NCBI GenBank assembly: GCA_035517495.1
Contig: DATIYT010000103.1
Span: 372,001 to 436,000, forward strand
Length of the DNA: 64,000 bases
Origin: DASZHJ01 sp035517495
GTDB taxonomy: Bacteria > Pseudomonadota > Alphaproteobacteria > ATCC43930 > CGMCC-115725
Direction of reading: 5' to 3'
Every line of letters starts with the position of its first letter. Position 1 is the first letter of the stretch. Made by a program: the position numbers and the translations under genes. The notes beneath the pieces are model-generated. The model was not told the DNA's origin. It did not search any database and was given only the letters and a program-made list of their open reading frames with translations. Below are positions 8,424 through 16,339 of this stretch, piece by piece.

Positions 8424-9488
8424 ATGACCCCTAAAGTAGCGGTGGTGGGCGCCACCGGCAATGTCGGGCGCGAAATGCTGTCGGTTCTAGCCGAGCGCGG
8501 CTTTCCCGCGCGTGACGTGACCGCGGTAGCGTCCGAGCGTTCGACCGGCGCTGAAGTCTCCTATGGCGAGGACGATGTGCTTCGGGTCGAGGACCTCGAC
8601 CATTTCGATTTCACGGGGATCGACATCGCGCTGTTCTCTCCGGGGGCGCGCGTATCCGCGGTGCACGCGCCCCGCGCCGTCGAGGAAGGCGCGGTCGTCA
8701 TCGACAACACCTCGCAGTTCCGCATGGAGCCCGACGTGCCGCTGGTGGTCCCCGAGGTCAATTCCGGCGCCATCGCCCAATACAAAAAGCGCGGGATCAT
8801 CGCCAATCCCAATTGCTCGACGATCCAGATGGTGGTGGCGCTTAAGCCGCTGCACGATCTCGCGCGGGTCCGGCGCGTGGTCGTCGCGACCTATCAGTCG
8901 GTTTCCGGCGCGGGCCGCGAGGCGATGGACGAGCTTTTCAATCAGACCCGCGCAATCTACGTGAACGATGCCATTACCAAGGAGCAATTCACCAAGCAGA
9001 TCGCGTTCAACTGCATTCCGCACATTGACATCTTCATGGAGGATGGCTCGACCAAGGAGGAGTGGAAGATGGCGGTCGAGACACGCAAGATTCTGGATCC
9101 CGAGATCGCGGTGCAGGCGACTTGCGTGCGCGTGCCGGTGTTCATCGGCCATGCCGAGGCGGTGACGGTGGAGTTCGAGCGGCCGGTGTCGGTCGCGGAC
9201 GCGCGCGCCGCGCTCAAGAACGCGCCCGGCATCAGCGTCGTCGATCACCGCGTTGACGAAGGTTATGTGACGCCGCAAGAAGCGGCGGGCGAGGATTCCG
9301 TGTTCGTGAGCCGCATCCGCAAGGACCCGACCGTGCGCAATGGGCTCAGCATGTGGGTCGTCGCCGACAACCTGCGCAAGGGTGCGGCGCTCAACGCGGT
9401 GCAGATCGCGGAGATCCTGATCCGCGATCACCTGCACTCGGGAGCCGGTGGAGGTCAGCGGCAACGGGCGCGCAGTGACGCCGGCTGA
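8424..9488 (+). CDS. asd: aspartate-semialdehyde dehydrogenase
   Basis: Asd reduces aspartyl phosphate to aspartate semialdehyde with NADPH, feeding lysine, threonine, methionine and diaminopimelate synthesis. The 354-residue protein has the Rossmann start VAVVGATGNVGREML, the catalytic cysteine in NPNCSTIQM (near residue 133), and SVSGAGREAM. The last 15 residues after the usual RDHLH end are a Gly/Arg-rich tail that overlaps the next gene by 41 bases. GGGAG precedes the ATG. It diverges from the Mpo1-like gene. Confidence 0.96.
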   Translation: MTPKVAVVGATGNVGREMLSVLAERGFPARDVTAVASERSTGAEVSYGEDDVLRVEDLDHFDFTGIDIALFSPGARVSAVHAPRAVEEGAVVIDNTSQFRMEPDVPLVVPEVNSGAIAQYKKRGIIANPNCSTIQMVVALKPLHDLARVRRVVVATYQSVSGAGREAMDELFNQTRAIYVNDAITKEQFTKQIAFNCIPHIDIFMEDGSTKEEWKMAVETRKILDPEIAVQATCVRVPVFIGHAEAVTVEFERPVSVADARAALKNAPGISVVDHRVDEGYVTPQEAAGEDSVFVSRIRKDPTVRNGLSMWVVADNLRKGAALNAVQIAEILIRDHLHSGAGGGQRQRARSDAG

Positions 9489-10878
9489 TCTCGCCGAGCT
9501 GCCGGTCCGAGCGCCGGCGCCCGCGGCCCCGGCGCCGATTCCCGAGAATGCGCGCCAAGCCTTTCTTGCGGCGTCGCAGGCCCAGAAAAAGGGCGAGCAG
9601 GCGGAAGCTCTCAAACTTTACCTGCACGCGCTGGAGCTGCATCCGGAATTCCCCGACGCTTACAACAACATCGGCGTGATCCTACGCGCCCAGGAAAAGC
9701 TCCCGGCGGCGGCGGCCTGCTTTCGCCGCGCGCTCGCGCTCCGCGCCGACAGCGCCTCGATGCTTTCAAACCTCGGCAACGTACTCTGGCAGATGCTGCG
9801 CTTCGAGGAGTCCCGTGCGGCATTTCGCCGTGCCGTCGAGATCGAGTCGACGCGGCCCGAGACGCTGCACAATTTGGGCCTGCTTCTGCACAGCATGGGG
9901 GAGTACGAGGACGCCCTCGACTGCTTCACCAAGTCGCTGGCGGCGAAACCCAACACCGTCGATGTGCTCTGGGACCGATCGCTCACTCGGCTTGCCATGG
10001 GCGATTACGAACGCGGCTGGGCCGAGTACGAGGTGCGCTTTCGGCTCGCGCACAATCCGCCGCGGCGGTTTCCGTTTCCGCTTTGGGAAGGGCAGGAAGG
10101 CCGCACCCTGTCGCTTCTTGTGCATCACGAGCAGGGGCTCGGCGATACCATTCAATTCTGCCGCTACCTGCCGCTGCTTCGGGCGCGCCTCGGTCGCGTG
10201 GTGTTCGAGAGCCAGCCGGAGCTGGTCCGACTGCTGCAGACCTTGCACGGCGTCGAGATCGTTGCCTTTGGCGAGGAAGTGCCGCGCTGCGATTACCACG
10301 CGTCGCTGCTGTCGTTGCCGCGCTATTTCAAGACCGACCTTTCCAACATTCCGACCGAGATCCCGTATATAAGCGCGCCTGAGGACACGGTGGCGCCGGT
10401 GCTGCGGCGTCCCTCCGGCACCAAGCTCGCGGTCGGCATCGTCTGGGCCGGCAAGCCCACGCACAACAACGACAAGAACCGCTCGCTCACCCTCGACCGC
10501 TTCCTCTGTCTTGCCGACATTCCCGGCGTCGCGCTTTACAGCCTGCAGAAAGGGTTGCGCACACCCGACATCGAGACCACGGGCGCGGAAGCGCTGGTGC
10601 AGGACCTGGGGTCGCAGCTCAACGATTTTGCCGAGACCGCGGCGCTGCTGCCGCAACTCGACCTGATCGTCAGCGTCGATACCGCGATCGTGCACTTGGC
10701 CGGCGCGATCGGAATCCCGACCTTCCTCTTGCTGCCCTTTACGCCGGATTGGCGCTGGCTCAATTGCCGCGAGGACACGCCCTGGTACCCGAGCCTCCGT
10801 CTCTTCCGCCAGCCGAAGCCGCGCGATTGGGACACCGTTTTTTCGGAGGTGCGGGAGGCGGTCGCGGCGCTGGTGTAG
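9448..10878 (+). CDS. TPR protein with glycosyltransferase-9-like C-terminal domain
   Basis: The N-terminal half (about residues 28-190) is a run of tetratricopeptide repeats, for example HPEFPDAYNNIGVIL and SASMLSNLGNVLW. The C-terminal half (about 210-470) resembles the heptosyltransferase-like GT-B fold, with HHEQGLGDTIQFCRYLPLL, VGIVWAGKP and a DTAIVHLAGAIGIPTFLLL nucleotide-sugar-binding end. Proteins of this layout occur widely in proteobacteria, often near envelope or protein-glycosylation loci; the acceptor is unknown. The GTG at 9448 lies inside asd; GTG 9475 is an alternative start. The overlap suggests cotranscription with asd. Confidence 0.82.
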   Translation: MEVSGNGRAVTPADLAELPVRAPAPAAPAPIPENARQAFLAASQAQKKGEQAEALKLYLHALELHPEFPDAYNNIGVILRAQEKLPAAAACFRRALALRADSASMLSNLGNVLWQMLRFEESRAAFRRAVEIESTRPETLHNLGLLLHSMGEYEDALDCFTKSLAAKPNTVDVLWDRSLTRLAMGDYERGWAEYEVRFRLAHNPPRRFPFPLWEGQEGRTLSLLVHHEQGLGDTIQFCRYLPLLRARLGRVVFESQPELVRLLQTLHGVEIVAFGEEVPRCDYHASLLSLPRYFKTDLSNIPTEIPYISAPEDTVAPVLRRPSGTKLAVGIVWAGKPTHNNDKNRSLTLDRFLCLADIPGVALYSLQKGLRTPDIETTGAEALVQDLGSQLNDFAETAALLPQLDLIVSVDTAIVHLAGAIGIPTFLLLPFTPDWRWLNCREDTPWYPSLRLFRQPKPRDWDTVFSEVREAVAALV

Positions 10879-11025
10879 CCAGCGCGAGCATGGCCTTCGC
10901 GGCCGAAGTGGATTCCGCGAAGTTCAATGGGGAATGTGGGGATGACACGGGGACGAGGGGGCGCGAACCCCGGCTCACCCTCACCATCTCCCTAATTCTT
11001 CTTCCCATGTGACAGATATTCCTGA
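10879..11025. other. intergenic region, no gene seen
   Basis: This spacer between the TPR protein and the TetR gene holds a short CTTCG/CGAAG hairpin near 10897-10910 but no credible coding region. It must contain the promoter of the TetR gene; no clear -35/-10 pair was found. Confidence 0.4.
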
Positions 11026-11050
11026 CTCATGTAAAAGCTCATTACATGAG
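11026..11050. promoter_or_regulatory. perfect palindrome spanning the tetR-family start codon, likely operator
   Basis: A 9-bp perfect inverted repeat, CTCATGTAA and TTACATGAG, flanks a 7-base spacer. The right arm contains the ATG (11046-11048) of the TetR-family gene. Binding here would block transcription or initiation, so autorepression is the natural reading. The symmetry is directly visible; the ligand and regulator assignment are inferred. Confidence 0.7.
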
Positions 11051-11681
11051 CTGGCAGGACGGCAAGCGTGGCTACCACCACGGCAATCTTAAGGAAGCCC
11101 TGATCAAGGCGGCGCTCGATCTGATCGCCGCCAAGGGTCCGCTGGGATTTACCTTCGCCGAGGCGGCGCGCGCCGCAGGCGTAAGCCAAGCGGCGCCTTA
11201 CCGGCACTTCCGCGACCGTGACGAGTTGATGGCCGATGTGGCCAAGCGCGGGTTCGAGCGATTCGAGGCGGTGCTGGTGCGGGCCTGGAACGACGGCGCC
11301 CCCAATCCCATGGACGCGTTCGAGCGCTTAGGAAAGGCCTATCTCGCCTTTGCGCGGGAGGAACCCGCTTACTATGCGGCGATGTTCGAGGCGGGAGTCC
11401 CGCTCGACCTCAATCCCGAGCTGCTGCTGCTGAGCGACCGCACTTTCGCCGTGCTCCGACGCGCATCGGAGGCCGTCTGCGCCACCATGCCGCAGGAGGG
11501 ACGACCGCCGCCGCTGATGGTCGCGCTGCACGTATGGGCGCTTTCCCATGGGGTCGCCTCATTGTTCGGGCGTGGCGATGCAGCGCGCCGCAAGCTGCCG
11601 ATGACCCCCGAGGACTTGCTGGAAGCGGGTGTGCTCACATATCTCCATGGCCTGCGCACGGGTTCGCAAGGCTCCGCTTGA
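11046..11681 (+). CDS. TetR/AcrR family regulator with WHG-type C-terminal domain
   Basis: The 211-residue protein has an N-terminal TetR helix-turn-helix (GNLKEALIKAALDLIAAKG, then TFAEAARAAGVSQAAPYRHF, residues about 12-55). The C-terminal ligand domain ends in LHVWALSHGVASLFGRGD, the WHG-like signature. Such proteins repress small operons until a hydrophobic effector binds. The palindrome over its start codon suggests autoregulation, and a related half-site before the DUF2852 gene 78 bases downstream suggests that gene as a target. The effector cannot be predicted. Confidence 0.9.
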   Translation: MSWQDGKRGYHHGNLKEALIKAALDLIAAKGPLGFTFAEAARAAGVSQAAPYRHFRDRDELMADVAKRGFERFEAVLVRAWNDGAPNPMDAFERLGKAYLAFAREEPAYYAAMFEAGVPLDLNPELLLLSDRTFAVLRRASEAVCATMPQEGRPPPLMVALHVWALSHGVASLFGRGDAARRKLPMTPEDLLEAGVLTYLHGLRTGSQGSA

Positions 11682-11687
11682 TCGCCC

Positions 11688-11716
11688 TTGACAAAGGACG
11701 TGGTTAACCCAACTAT
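11688..11716 (+). promoter_or_regulatory. candidate promoter of the DUF2852 gene
   Basis: TTGACA at 11688-11693 is followed after 17 bases by AACTAT at 11711-11716. The -35 is perfect, the -10 is weak. It lies about 45 bases before the chosen ATG and directly abuts an imperfect palindrome, which is where a repressor would bind. Confidence 0.5.
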
Positions 11717-11737
11717 GTGAATGTTATTTACATTTAC
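11717..11737. promoter_or_regulatory. imperfect palindrome, second candidate TetR operator
   Basis: GTGAATGT and ACATTTAC (7 of 8 complementary) flank TATTT just downstream of the candidate promoter. It shares the half-site TTTACAT/ATGTAAA with the perfect palindrome over the TetR start. Control of both genes by the TetR protein is therefore plausible, but unproven. Confidence 0.45.
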
Positions 11738-11758
11738 ACCCCAGAACGAGGCACACAA

Positions 11759-12163
11759 ATGGGCATCGTTGGACGGCTCGACGACCTGGGAATGCCGGCT
11801 TGGATCGCGCTCATGGTGTTGGCCTTCATCTTCTTTTGGCCAGCTGGCCTCGTGATTCTGACCTACCTCATATGGAGCGGAAGAATGGCTTGCTGGAAGC
11901 ATCAATATGGCGGGGCCTGGCAGCGCGGCGCGGGCTCCTGTGGACCGGGCGCGCGTTGGTTCGGCAATGGCCGTCACGGTTCGAGCGGCAACCGCGCCTT
12001 CGACGAGTATCGCGCCGAGACATTGAAGCGACTCGAGGAGGAACAGCGCGAGTTCAAGGAATTTCTGGATCGCTTGCGCGTCGCCAAGGACAAGGCCGAG
12101 TTCGACGAGTTTCTGGCCGAGCGCCGGCGTCGTAGCCAGGAGGGCCCGCAGCCCCAGACCTGA
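11759..12163 (+). CDS. DUF2852 family membrane-anchored protein
   Basis: The 134-residue protein matches DUF2852. It has one N-terminal hydrophobic segment (WIALMVLAFIFFWPAGLVIL, about residues 14-36), a Trp/Gly-rich middle and an acidic coiled tail with the family signature FDEYRAETLKRLEEEQREF. The function is unknown; the family is common in alphaproteobacteria. ATG 11759 is preferred over GTG 11717 because the longer form would translate the promoter palindrome, and GAGG lies eight bases upstream. It ends in a strong terminator. Confidence 0.85.
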   Translation: MGIVGRLDDLGMPAWIALMVLAFIFFWPAGLVILTYLIWSGRMACWKHQYGGAWQRGAGSCGPGARWFGNGRHGSSGNRAFDEYRAETLKRLEEEQREFKEFLDRLRVAKDKAEFDEFLAERRRRSQEGPQPQT

Positions 12164-12185
12164 GCGATACATCCCTCCGAAGTAT

Positions 12186-12214
12186 AGAGGCCGCCGCCTA
12201 GGCGGCCTCTTTCA
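12186..12214. terminator. bidirectional intrinsic terminator
   Basis: A perfect 10-bp stem AGAGGCCGCC/GGCGGCCTCT with a 5-base loop is followed by TTTCATTT on the plus strand. It sits between the convergent DUF2852 and pdxY genes, so it can end both transcripts. The minus side has a less clear U-tract. Confidence 0.85.
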
Positions 12215-12220
12215 TTTGGA

Positions 12221-13072
12221 TCAGAACACTCGCTCGACTGGAAAGTGCCGCGGCGGCTTCAGCAGTTGAGCTTGCGCCGCCACAATCGCGAGTTCCTGCG
12301 CACCGCGCCGCATCGTCTCGGCCAACACCGCGTGCACGCCGGCGGCGGTCTCTGCGAGAGCCGCCGCGAGATCGCGATGGCGCAAGTAGTGACCTAGGAA
12401 CAGCGCCGCGGTGAGATCGCCCGAACCGTTTGCGATCATGTTGAGACGGGGTGTGCGCACGAGGTAGCCAGCTTCCGCCGTGGCAGCGAGCATCGCCACG
12501 TCATCGGCGGCGATGCCGTCCGCCGCGAGACTCGTCGCCAGCACCAGCTTTGGTCCGTGCGCCAGCAGCCGCGCGACGGCGGCCCGCGCCGAGAGCATGT
12601 CGGTGACGGGCGTCTCCGACAGGACCTCCAGTTCGAAGCCGTTGGGCGTCAGAATGTCGGCTTGGGTGAGCGCTTGCTCGCGGAAGAACGCAGGCAATTC
12701 GGGACGCACGAACAATCCCCGTCCGGCATCCCCCATGACCGGATCGCAACAGTAGACCGCGTGGGGATTGGCGGTTTTGACGCGCGCAACCGCGTCCAGT
12801 ACGACCGCGCCCAGCGCGGCCGCGCCGAGATATCCCGAAAGCACGGCCTCGCAATGGGGAAATTGGCCGCGCTCCTCGATCCCGCGAATGATCTCGCCGA
12901 CGACCGTCGGATCGATCGATTGCCCCCGCCAGGCGCCATAGCCCGTGTGGTTCGAGAACAGCACGGTGTCGACGCGCCAAACCTCGAAGCCCAAGCGCTG
13001 CAGCGGGAAAACCGCTGCGGCATTACCAACGCTGCCATAGGCGACGGCGGATTGGACTGAGAGGATAGCCAT
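12221..13072 (-). CDS. pdxY: pyridoxal kinase PdxY
   Basis: PdxY phosphorylates pyridoxal to pyridoxal 5'-phosphate in the vitamin B6 salvage pathway. The 283-residue protein starts MAILSVQSAVAYGSVGNAAA, the family signature, and has the CDPVMGD segment (near residue 110), the TPNGFELEVLS motif and the ribokinase-type NGSGDLTAALFLGH with the catalytic Asp. The start at 13072 is preferred over one four codons upstream because it begins at the conserved residue. It is a single gene that converges on DUF2852 across the terminator. Confidence 0.92.
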   Translation of the reverse strand: MAILSVQSAVAYGSVGNAAAVFPLQRLGFEVWRVDTVLFSNHTGYGAWRGQSIDPTVVGEIIRGIEERGQFPHCEAVLSGYLGAAALGAVVLDAVARVKTANPHAVYCCDPVMGDAGRGLFVRPELPAFFREQALTQADILTPNGFELEVLSETPVTDMLSARAAVARLLAHGPKLVLATSLAADGIAADDVAMLAATAEAGYLVRTPRLNMIANGSGDLTAALFLGHYLRHRDLAAALAETAAGVHAVLAETMRRGAQELAIVAAQAQLLKPPRHFPVERVF

Positions 13073-13124
13073 CGGCCTAAGCATGGCGCCTCGCCGCGGT
13101 CTCGTCGAGCGTCAGACTTGATCT

Positions 13125-13196
13125 AGTGTCCCGATTCCGAAGTTCGCACGTCCAATCGGCACGCTCTGGTGCGAACTTCGGAATCGCAGGGACACT
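13125..13196. repeat. long imperfect palindrome, repeat unit A
   Basis: The left arm 13125-13149 (AGTGTCCC then GATTCCGAAGTTCGCAC) pairs with the right arm 13169-13196. The inner 17 bases are perfectly complementary, as are the outer 8; the right arm has three extra bases between them. The loop is 19 bases. It looks like a short palindromic or MITE-like repeat rather than a terminator, since no U-run follows. Confidence 0.75.
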
Positions 13197-13214
13197 CGCA
13201 ATTATATAAGTCAT

Positions 13215-13286
13215 GTGTGGCCTTTGGATTTGAAGTTCCTCTTGAGGTGTGCGGCCGAGATCGGAGCAACTTCAAATCTGCCACAC
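13215..13286. repeat. second imperfect palindrome, repeat unit B
   Basis: GTGTGGC (13215-13221) and ATTTGAAGTT (13228-13237) pair with AACTTCAAAT and GCCACAC in 13268-13286. The span of 72 bases equals that of unit A. The order of elements is also the same: an AGTGT- or GTGTG-like end, then GATT..GAAGTT, a loop, and the mirror image. The two units look like divergent members of one repeat family standing in tandem. Confidence 0.65.
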
Positions 13287-13352
13287 TAGGGGCGAGCCGC
13301 ATTGGCTATCCCCGGTTCGGCGCCGTACAGTGCCTGCCGGAAAAGCATTGGC

Positions 13353-13357
13353 GGAGG
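13353..13357 (+). promoter_or_regulatory. ribosome binding site that sets the SDR start
   Basis: GGAGG ends five bases before TTG 13363 and picks that codon over start codons further upstream. The longer frame would begin inside repeat unit B, which supports the internal start. Confidence 0.6.
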
Positions 13358-13362
13358 AAAAA

Positions 13363-14112
13363 TTGGCGGCAAAAGTGGCAATCGTCACGGGCGGTGCGCG
13401 CGGCATCGGGCGCGCCTGCGCGCACAAACTCGCCAAGGCCGGGTTCACGATCGCGCTGGTGGACTTGCTGGTGCCCGAGATGCAGCGGACGGCGGGCGAA
13501 ATCGAGAGCTTCGGCCAGCAAGCGCTGATCTTCGAAGCGGACGTGGCTGAGCATGGCCGTGCGCAGGAAGTCGCCGCCGAGGTTCACCGAAAACTCGGCC
13601 GCATCGATTTTCTGCTGAACGATGCGGGAAAAGCCATGCCCAAGGGCATCCTTGAGATCACCGAGGCGGAATTCGATCGCACGCTCGCAATCAACCTCAA
13701 GAGCTGCTTCAACTACATCCGCGCCGTCGCGCCGATCATGCTCGAGCAGGGTGGCGGCCGCATCGCCTCGATGTCGTCGCTGAACGCCTATTCGGGCGGC
13801 GTCACCGCGGCGGTGAGCCGCTTCGCCTATGCCGCCGCCAAGGCCGGAATTCTCGGCATGACGCGCGCTCTCGCCAAGGAACTGGGCCCCACCATCTTGA
13901 TCAATGCGATCTGCCCGGGGCTGATCGAGACCGAGCTCGGCAACGCGGTGACGCGCAGCCGCGGTCCCGAGATCGCGCGCACGGGGATTGCGCTCCGCCG
14001 GCTCGGCAAGCCCGATGACGTGGCGGAACTGGTGCTTTTCCTTGCGGCATCGGAGCCTTGCTTCATCACCGGGCAGGACTTCGTGATCGACGGCTTCCAG
14101 TACAATGTTTGA
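13363..14112 (+). CDS. short-chain dehydrogenase/reductase
   Basis: The 249-residue protein is a classical SDR with the NAD(P)-binding TGGARGIG (residues about 9-16), the substrate-side Ser in SMSSLNAYSG, the catalytic YAAAK, and the closing CPGLIETE. The usual NNAG after the third strand reads NDAG, an uncommon but tolerated change. The C-terminal GQDFVIDGFQYNV resembles sugar- or 3-oxoacyl-type dehydrogenases. The substrate is not predictable. An MFS transporter starts 9 bases later, so the two probably handle the same compound. Confidence 0.88.
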   Translation: MAAKVAIVTGGARGIGRACAHKLAKAGFTIALVDLLVPEMQRTAGEIESFGQQALIFEADVAEHGRAQEVAAEVHRKLGRIDFLLNDAGKAMPKGILEITEAEFDRTLAINLKSCFNYIRAVAPIMLEQGGGRIASMSSLNAYSGGVTAAVSRFAYAAAKAGILGMTRALAKELGPTILINAICPGLIETELGNAVTRSRGPEIARTGIALRRLGKPDDVAELVLFLAASEPCFITGQDFVIDGFQYNV

Positions 14113-14121
14113 GCGAGCGTC

Positions 14122-15438
14122 ATGAGTGCCGTCACCGCGGGCGAGACAGCGGGCGTCGATGAGGTGCAGCTTGCGAAGCTGCGCCGCCGCGCGGTGCTCT
14201 CGTGCCTCGTGGGCAATCTCTTCGAGCTCTACGACTTCGGGGTCTACGGCTATTTCGCGGCGCCGATCGGGCGCGCCATTTTTCCATCGGCCGATCCGGT
14301 CGCCTCCGTGCTCAGCAGTTTCGCGACCTTGGGCGTGGGATTCCTGATGCGGCCAGTGGGCGCGTTGGTGATCGGCAGCTACGGCGACCGTGCGGGGCGC
14401 AAGGCGGCTTTGGTGGTGACGGTCGCGCTGATGGCAACCGCCACGGGTTTGACCGGGCTCGTACCCTCCTACGCGTCGATCGGCATCTTCGCGCCGATCA
14501 TGCTGGTGATGTGCCGGCTGCTCCAGGGCTTCTCGACCGGCGGCGAGTGGGGCGGGGCCGCGTCATTCATGGTCGAATATGCGCCGGCCGGACGCCGCGG
14601 GCTGTTTGGGAGCCTCCAGCAAGTCAGCACCGGGCTTGGGCAACTTCTCTCGATCAGCATGGCGCTGATCTTGAGCTCGGTGCTTGATCCGCAAGCGTTG
14701 GGCGAGTGGGGCTGGCGCGTGCCGTTCATCGTCGGTTTTCTGCTGGCGCCGGTCGGCTACTACCTCCGTTCGCGCGTGAGCGAAACGCCGATCTTCGAGC
14801 GCGCCATCGAGAAGCGCGAAGTGGTCCAATCGCCCATGCGTCTTGCGCTCACGCAACATTGGCGCGCGGTGCTCACGGGGTTTGGCGTCACGATCATCTG
14901 GACCGCCGGCACGTTCATCTTTTTGACCTTCATGCTGACCTATGCGCAGCAGACCTTGGGGATGAGCGCGTCCGCGGCATCGCTCTCCACCAGCATCGGC
15001 GCGGTCGTCAACGTGCTCTGCCTGCCGATCGTGGGGACGCTCTCCGATCGCTTCGGCCGCAAGCCATTTCTCGCGGCCTCGGCGCTCGGATTCCTCCTGT
15101 TGGCCTATCCGCTCTTCCACTTCGCCGTCATGGAACGCAGCTTCGGTGCGCTGGTGCTCGCCCAGGCGACCGGCGGATTCCTCTATGCACTCATTAATGG
15201 TTCGGCTTCAGCGATGCTATGCGAGCTGTTCCCGACCCAGGTGCGTTACAGCGCGTTGTCGTTCGGCTACAACGGTGCGGTCATGATCTTCGGCGGCTTC
15301 GCGCCGTTCATCGCCACATGGCTCATCCGCGCCACCGGATCGCCGAGCGCCCCAAGCTTCTACGTGGTGGCGTGCGCATTCGTGAGCCTGCTGGTGATTC
15401 TGCGGCTCAAGGATCGAGCCCATCTGCCGTTGCCCTAG
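14122..15438 (+). CDS. MFS transporter, metabolite:H+ symporter type
   Basis: The 438-residue protein has about 12 hydrophobic segments and the MFS motif SYGDRAGRKAALV after helix 2. The start of helix 1, VGNLFELYDFGVYGYF, and the SDRFGRKPFL repeat in the middle loop are typical of the MHS (ProP/KgtP/ShiA-like) subfamily, which imports organic acids or osmolytes with protons. It directly follows the SDR, which suggests an uptake and oxidation pair. The substrate is unknown. Confidence 0.88.
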   Translation: MSAVTAGETAGVDEVQLAKLRRRAVLSCLVGNLFELYDFGVYGYFAAPIGRAIFPSADPVASVLSSFATLGVGFLMRPVGALVIGSYGDRAGRKAALVVTVALMATATGLTGLVPSYASIGIFAPIMLVMCRLLQGFSTGGEWGGAASFMVEYAPAGRRGLFGSLQQVSTGLGQLLSISMALILSSVLDPQALGEWGWRVPFIVGFLLAPVGYYLRSRVSETPIFERAIEKREVVQSPMRLALTQHWRAVLTGFGVTIIWTAGTFIFLTFMLTYAQQTLGMSASAASLSTSIGAVVNVLCLPIVGTLSDRFGRKPFLAASALGFLLLAYPLFHFAVMERSFGALVLAQATGGFLYALINGSASAMLCELFPTQVRYSALSFGYNGAVMIFGGFAPFIATWLIRATGSPSAPSFYVVACAFVSLLVILRLKDRAHLPLP

Positions 15439-15449
15439 GCGGCACTCCC

Positions 15450-16271
15450 TCAAACCGCCGCTATTAGGGTCACTGTTGTTCGGCACAACATGGCGACGCC
15501 CGCGACAATGGTCACCGTGGCCAGAAGCCAGCGAAGGCGATGCTGGGGCAGCGCATGCGCGATCGGAGTTCCGATCGCGACGCCGATCGCGAGCGAGATC
15601 GTGAGGAGCGCGGCCAGAGGCAGATCGACTAAGCCGGCTGCGAGGTTCGTAGCGCTGGCGGTCGCGGCGATCGGCAGGGCAATCGCTTGGCCGAGACCGA
15701 TGGCGCTGAGCACCGGCGCATCCAGCAACAGCAGCAACGGTACCAACACGAATGCGCCGCCCGCGCCGGTCATCGCCGAGGCGAGAGCGGTGACGCCGCC
15801 GAGTCCGGTCAGCGCGAGCGGTGTCAATGGGCGGATTGTAAGCGGCATCGATCCGCCTCTGCGAAGCGCATGCAGTCCGCCGGCGAGCAGCAACATGCCG
15901 ATAAGGGCTTCCAGCAGCGCTGCGGGCGCCATGCTTGCACACAGCGCACCGAGATAGGCTGCCGGGACGGCTGCGAGACAGATCCAGCGCGCCTCGCGCC
16001 AAGGGATCGATCCGCGCCTGGCATAGAGCACGACCGCGACCGTGCCCGCGGGCAAATAGGCCATTAGCGCAGCGGCAATGGCATTCTTCACGGGAATGCC
16101 GAGTGCAAGCGTCAGGAATGGGACGAGGAGGACGCCGCCGATGCCTGTTGCGCCGACGGCGATGCCGAGGAGAACGCCGCAGGCAGCGGCGCTCGCGAGC
16201 AGGGTGAGTCCGGCGGCGCTCACGCCCGGCTTTTGCCATGGCGGCTGCGGTGTGTCATTCGAGAAAAACAT
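15450..16271 (-). CDS. TSUP family (TauE/SafE) permease
   Basis: The 273-residue protein has roughly eight hydrophobic helices and the repeated TSUP glycine-rich loops GATGIGGVLLVPFL (near residue 45) and MTGAGGAFVLVPLL (near residue 170). TSUP members export sulfite, sulfoacetate or related anions. The ATG at 16271 lies immediately against a strong hairpin cluster with no Shine-Dalgarno, so the true start may be the GTG at codon 17. It converges on the MFS gene with an 11-base gap. Confidence 0.85.
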   Translation of the reverse strand: MFFSNDTPQPPWQKPGVSAAGLTLLASAAACGVLLGIAVGATGIGGVLLVPFLTLALGIPVKNAIAAALMAYLPAGTVAVVLYARRGSIPWREARWICLAAVPAAYLGALCASMAPAALLEALIGMLLLAGGLHALRRGGSMPLTIRPLTPLALTGLGGVTALASAMTGAGGAFVLVPLLLLLDAPVLSAIGLGQAIALPIAATASATNLAAGLVDLPLAALLTISLAIGVAIGTPIAHALPQHRLRWLLATVTIVAGVAMLCRTTVTLIAAV

Positions 16272-16339
16272 GAGGCGCCAGGGGCCGGATCCCCGAAAGG
16301 ATCGCGGGCTTGCTGCGGTCAGACCGCCCCCGGCGCCTC
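16272..16339. other. three-way-junction-like fold next to the TSUP start
   Basis: GAGGCGCC (16272-16279) pairs with GGCGCCTC (16332-16339), continued by GGGG/CCCC. The stem encloses a GATCC/GGATC hairpin and a perfect GCGGTC-A-GACCGC hairpin (16315-16327). On the minus strand this would be the 5' leader of the TSUP gene. It could be a riboswitch-like leader or part of a larger structured RNA; no known class was recognised. Confidence 0.5.

Noticed and set aside
12186..12214. An operator, given the perfect palindrome
   Set aside because: Its position between two convergent stops and the following T-rich tract fit a terminator better.
13249..13362. N-terminal extension of the SDR protein
   Set aside because: It would translate palindromic repeat unit B, and a good ribosome binding site lies just before TTG 13363.
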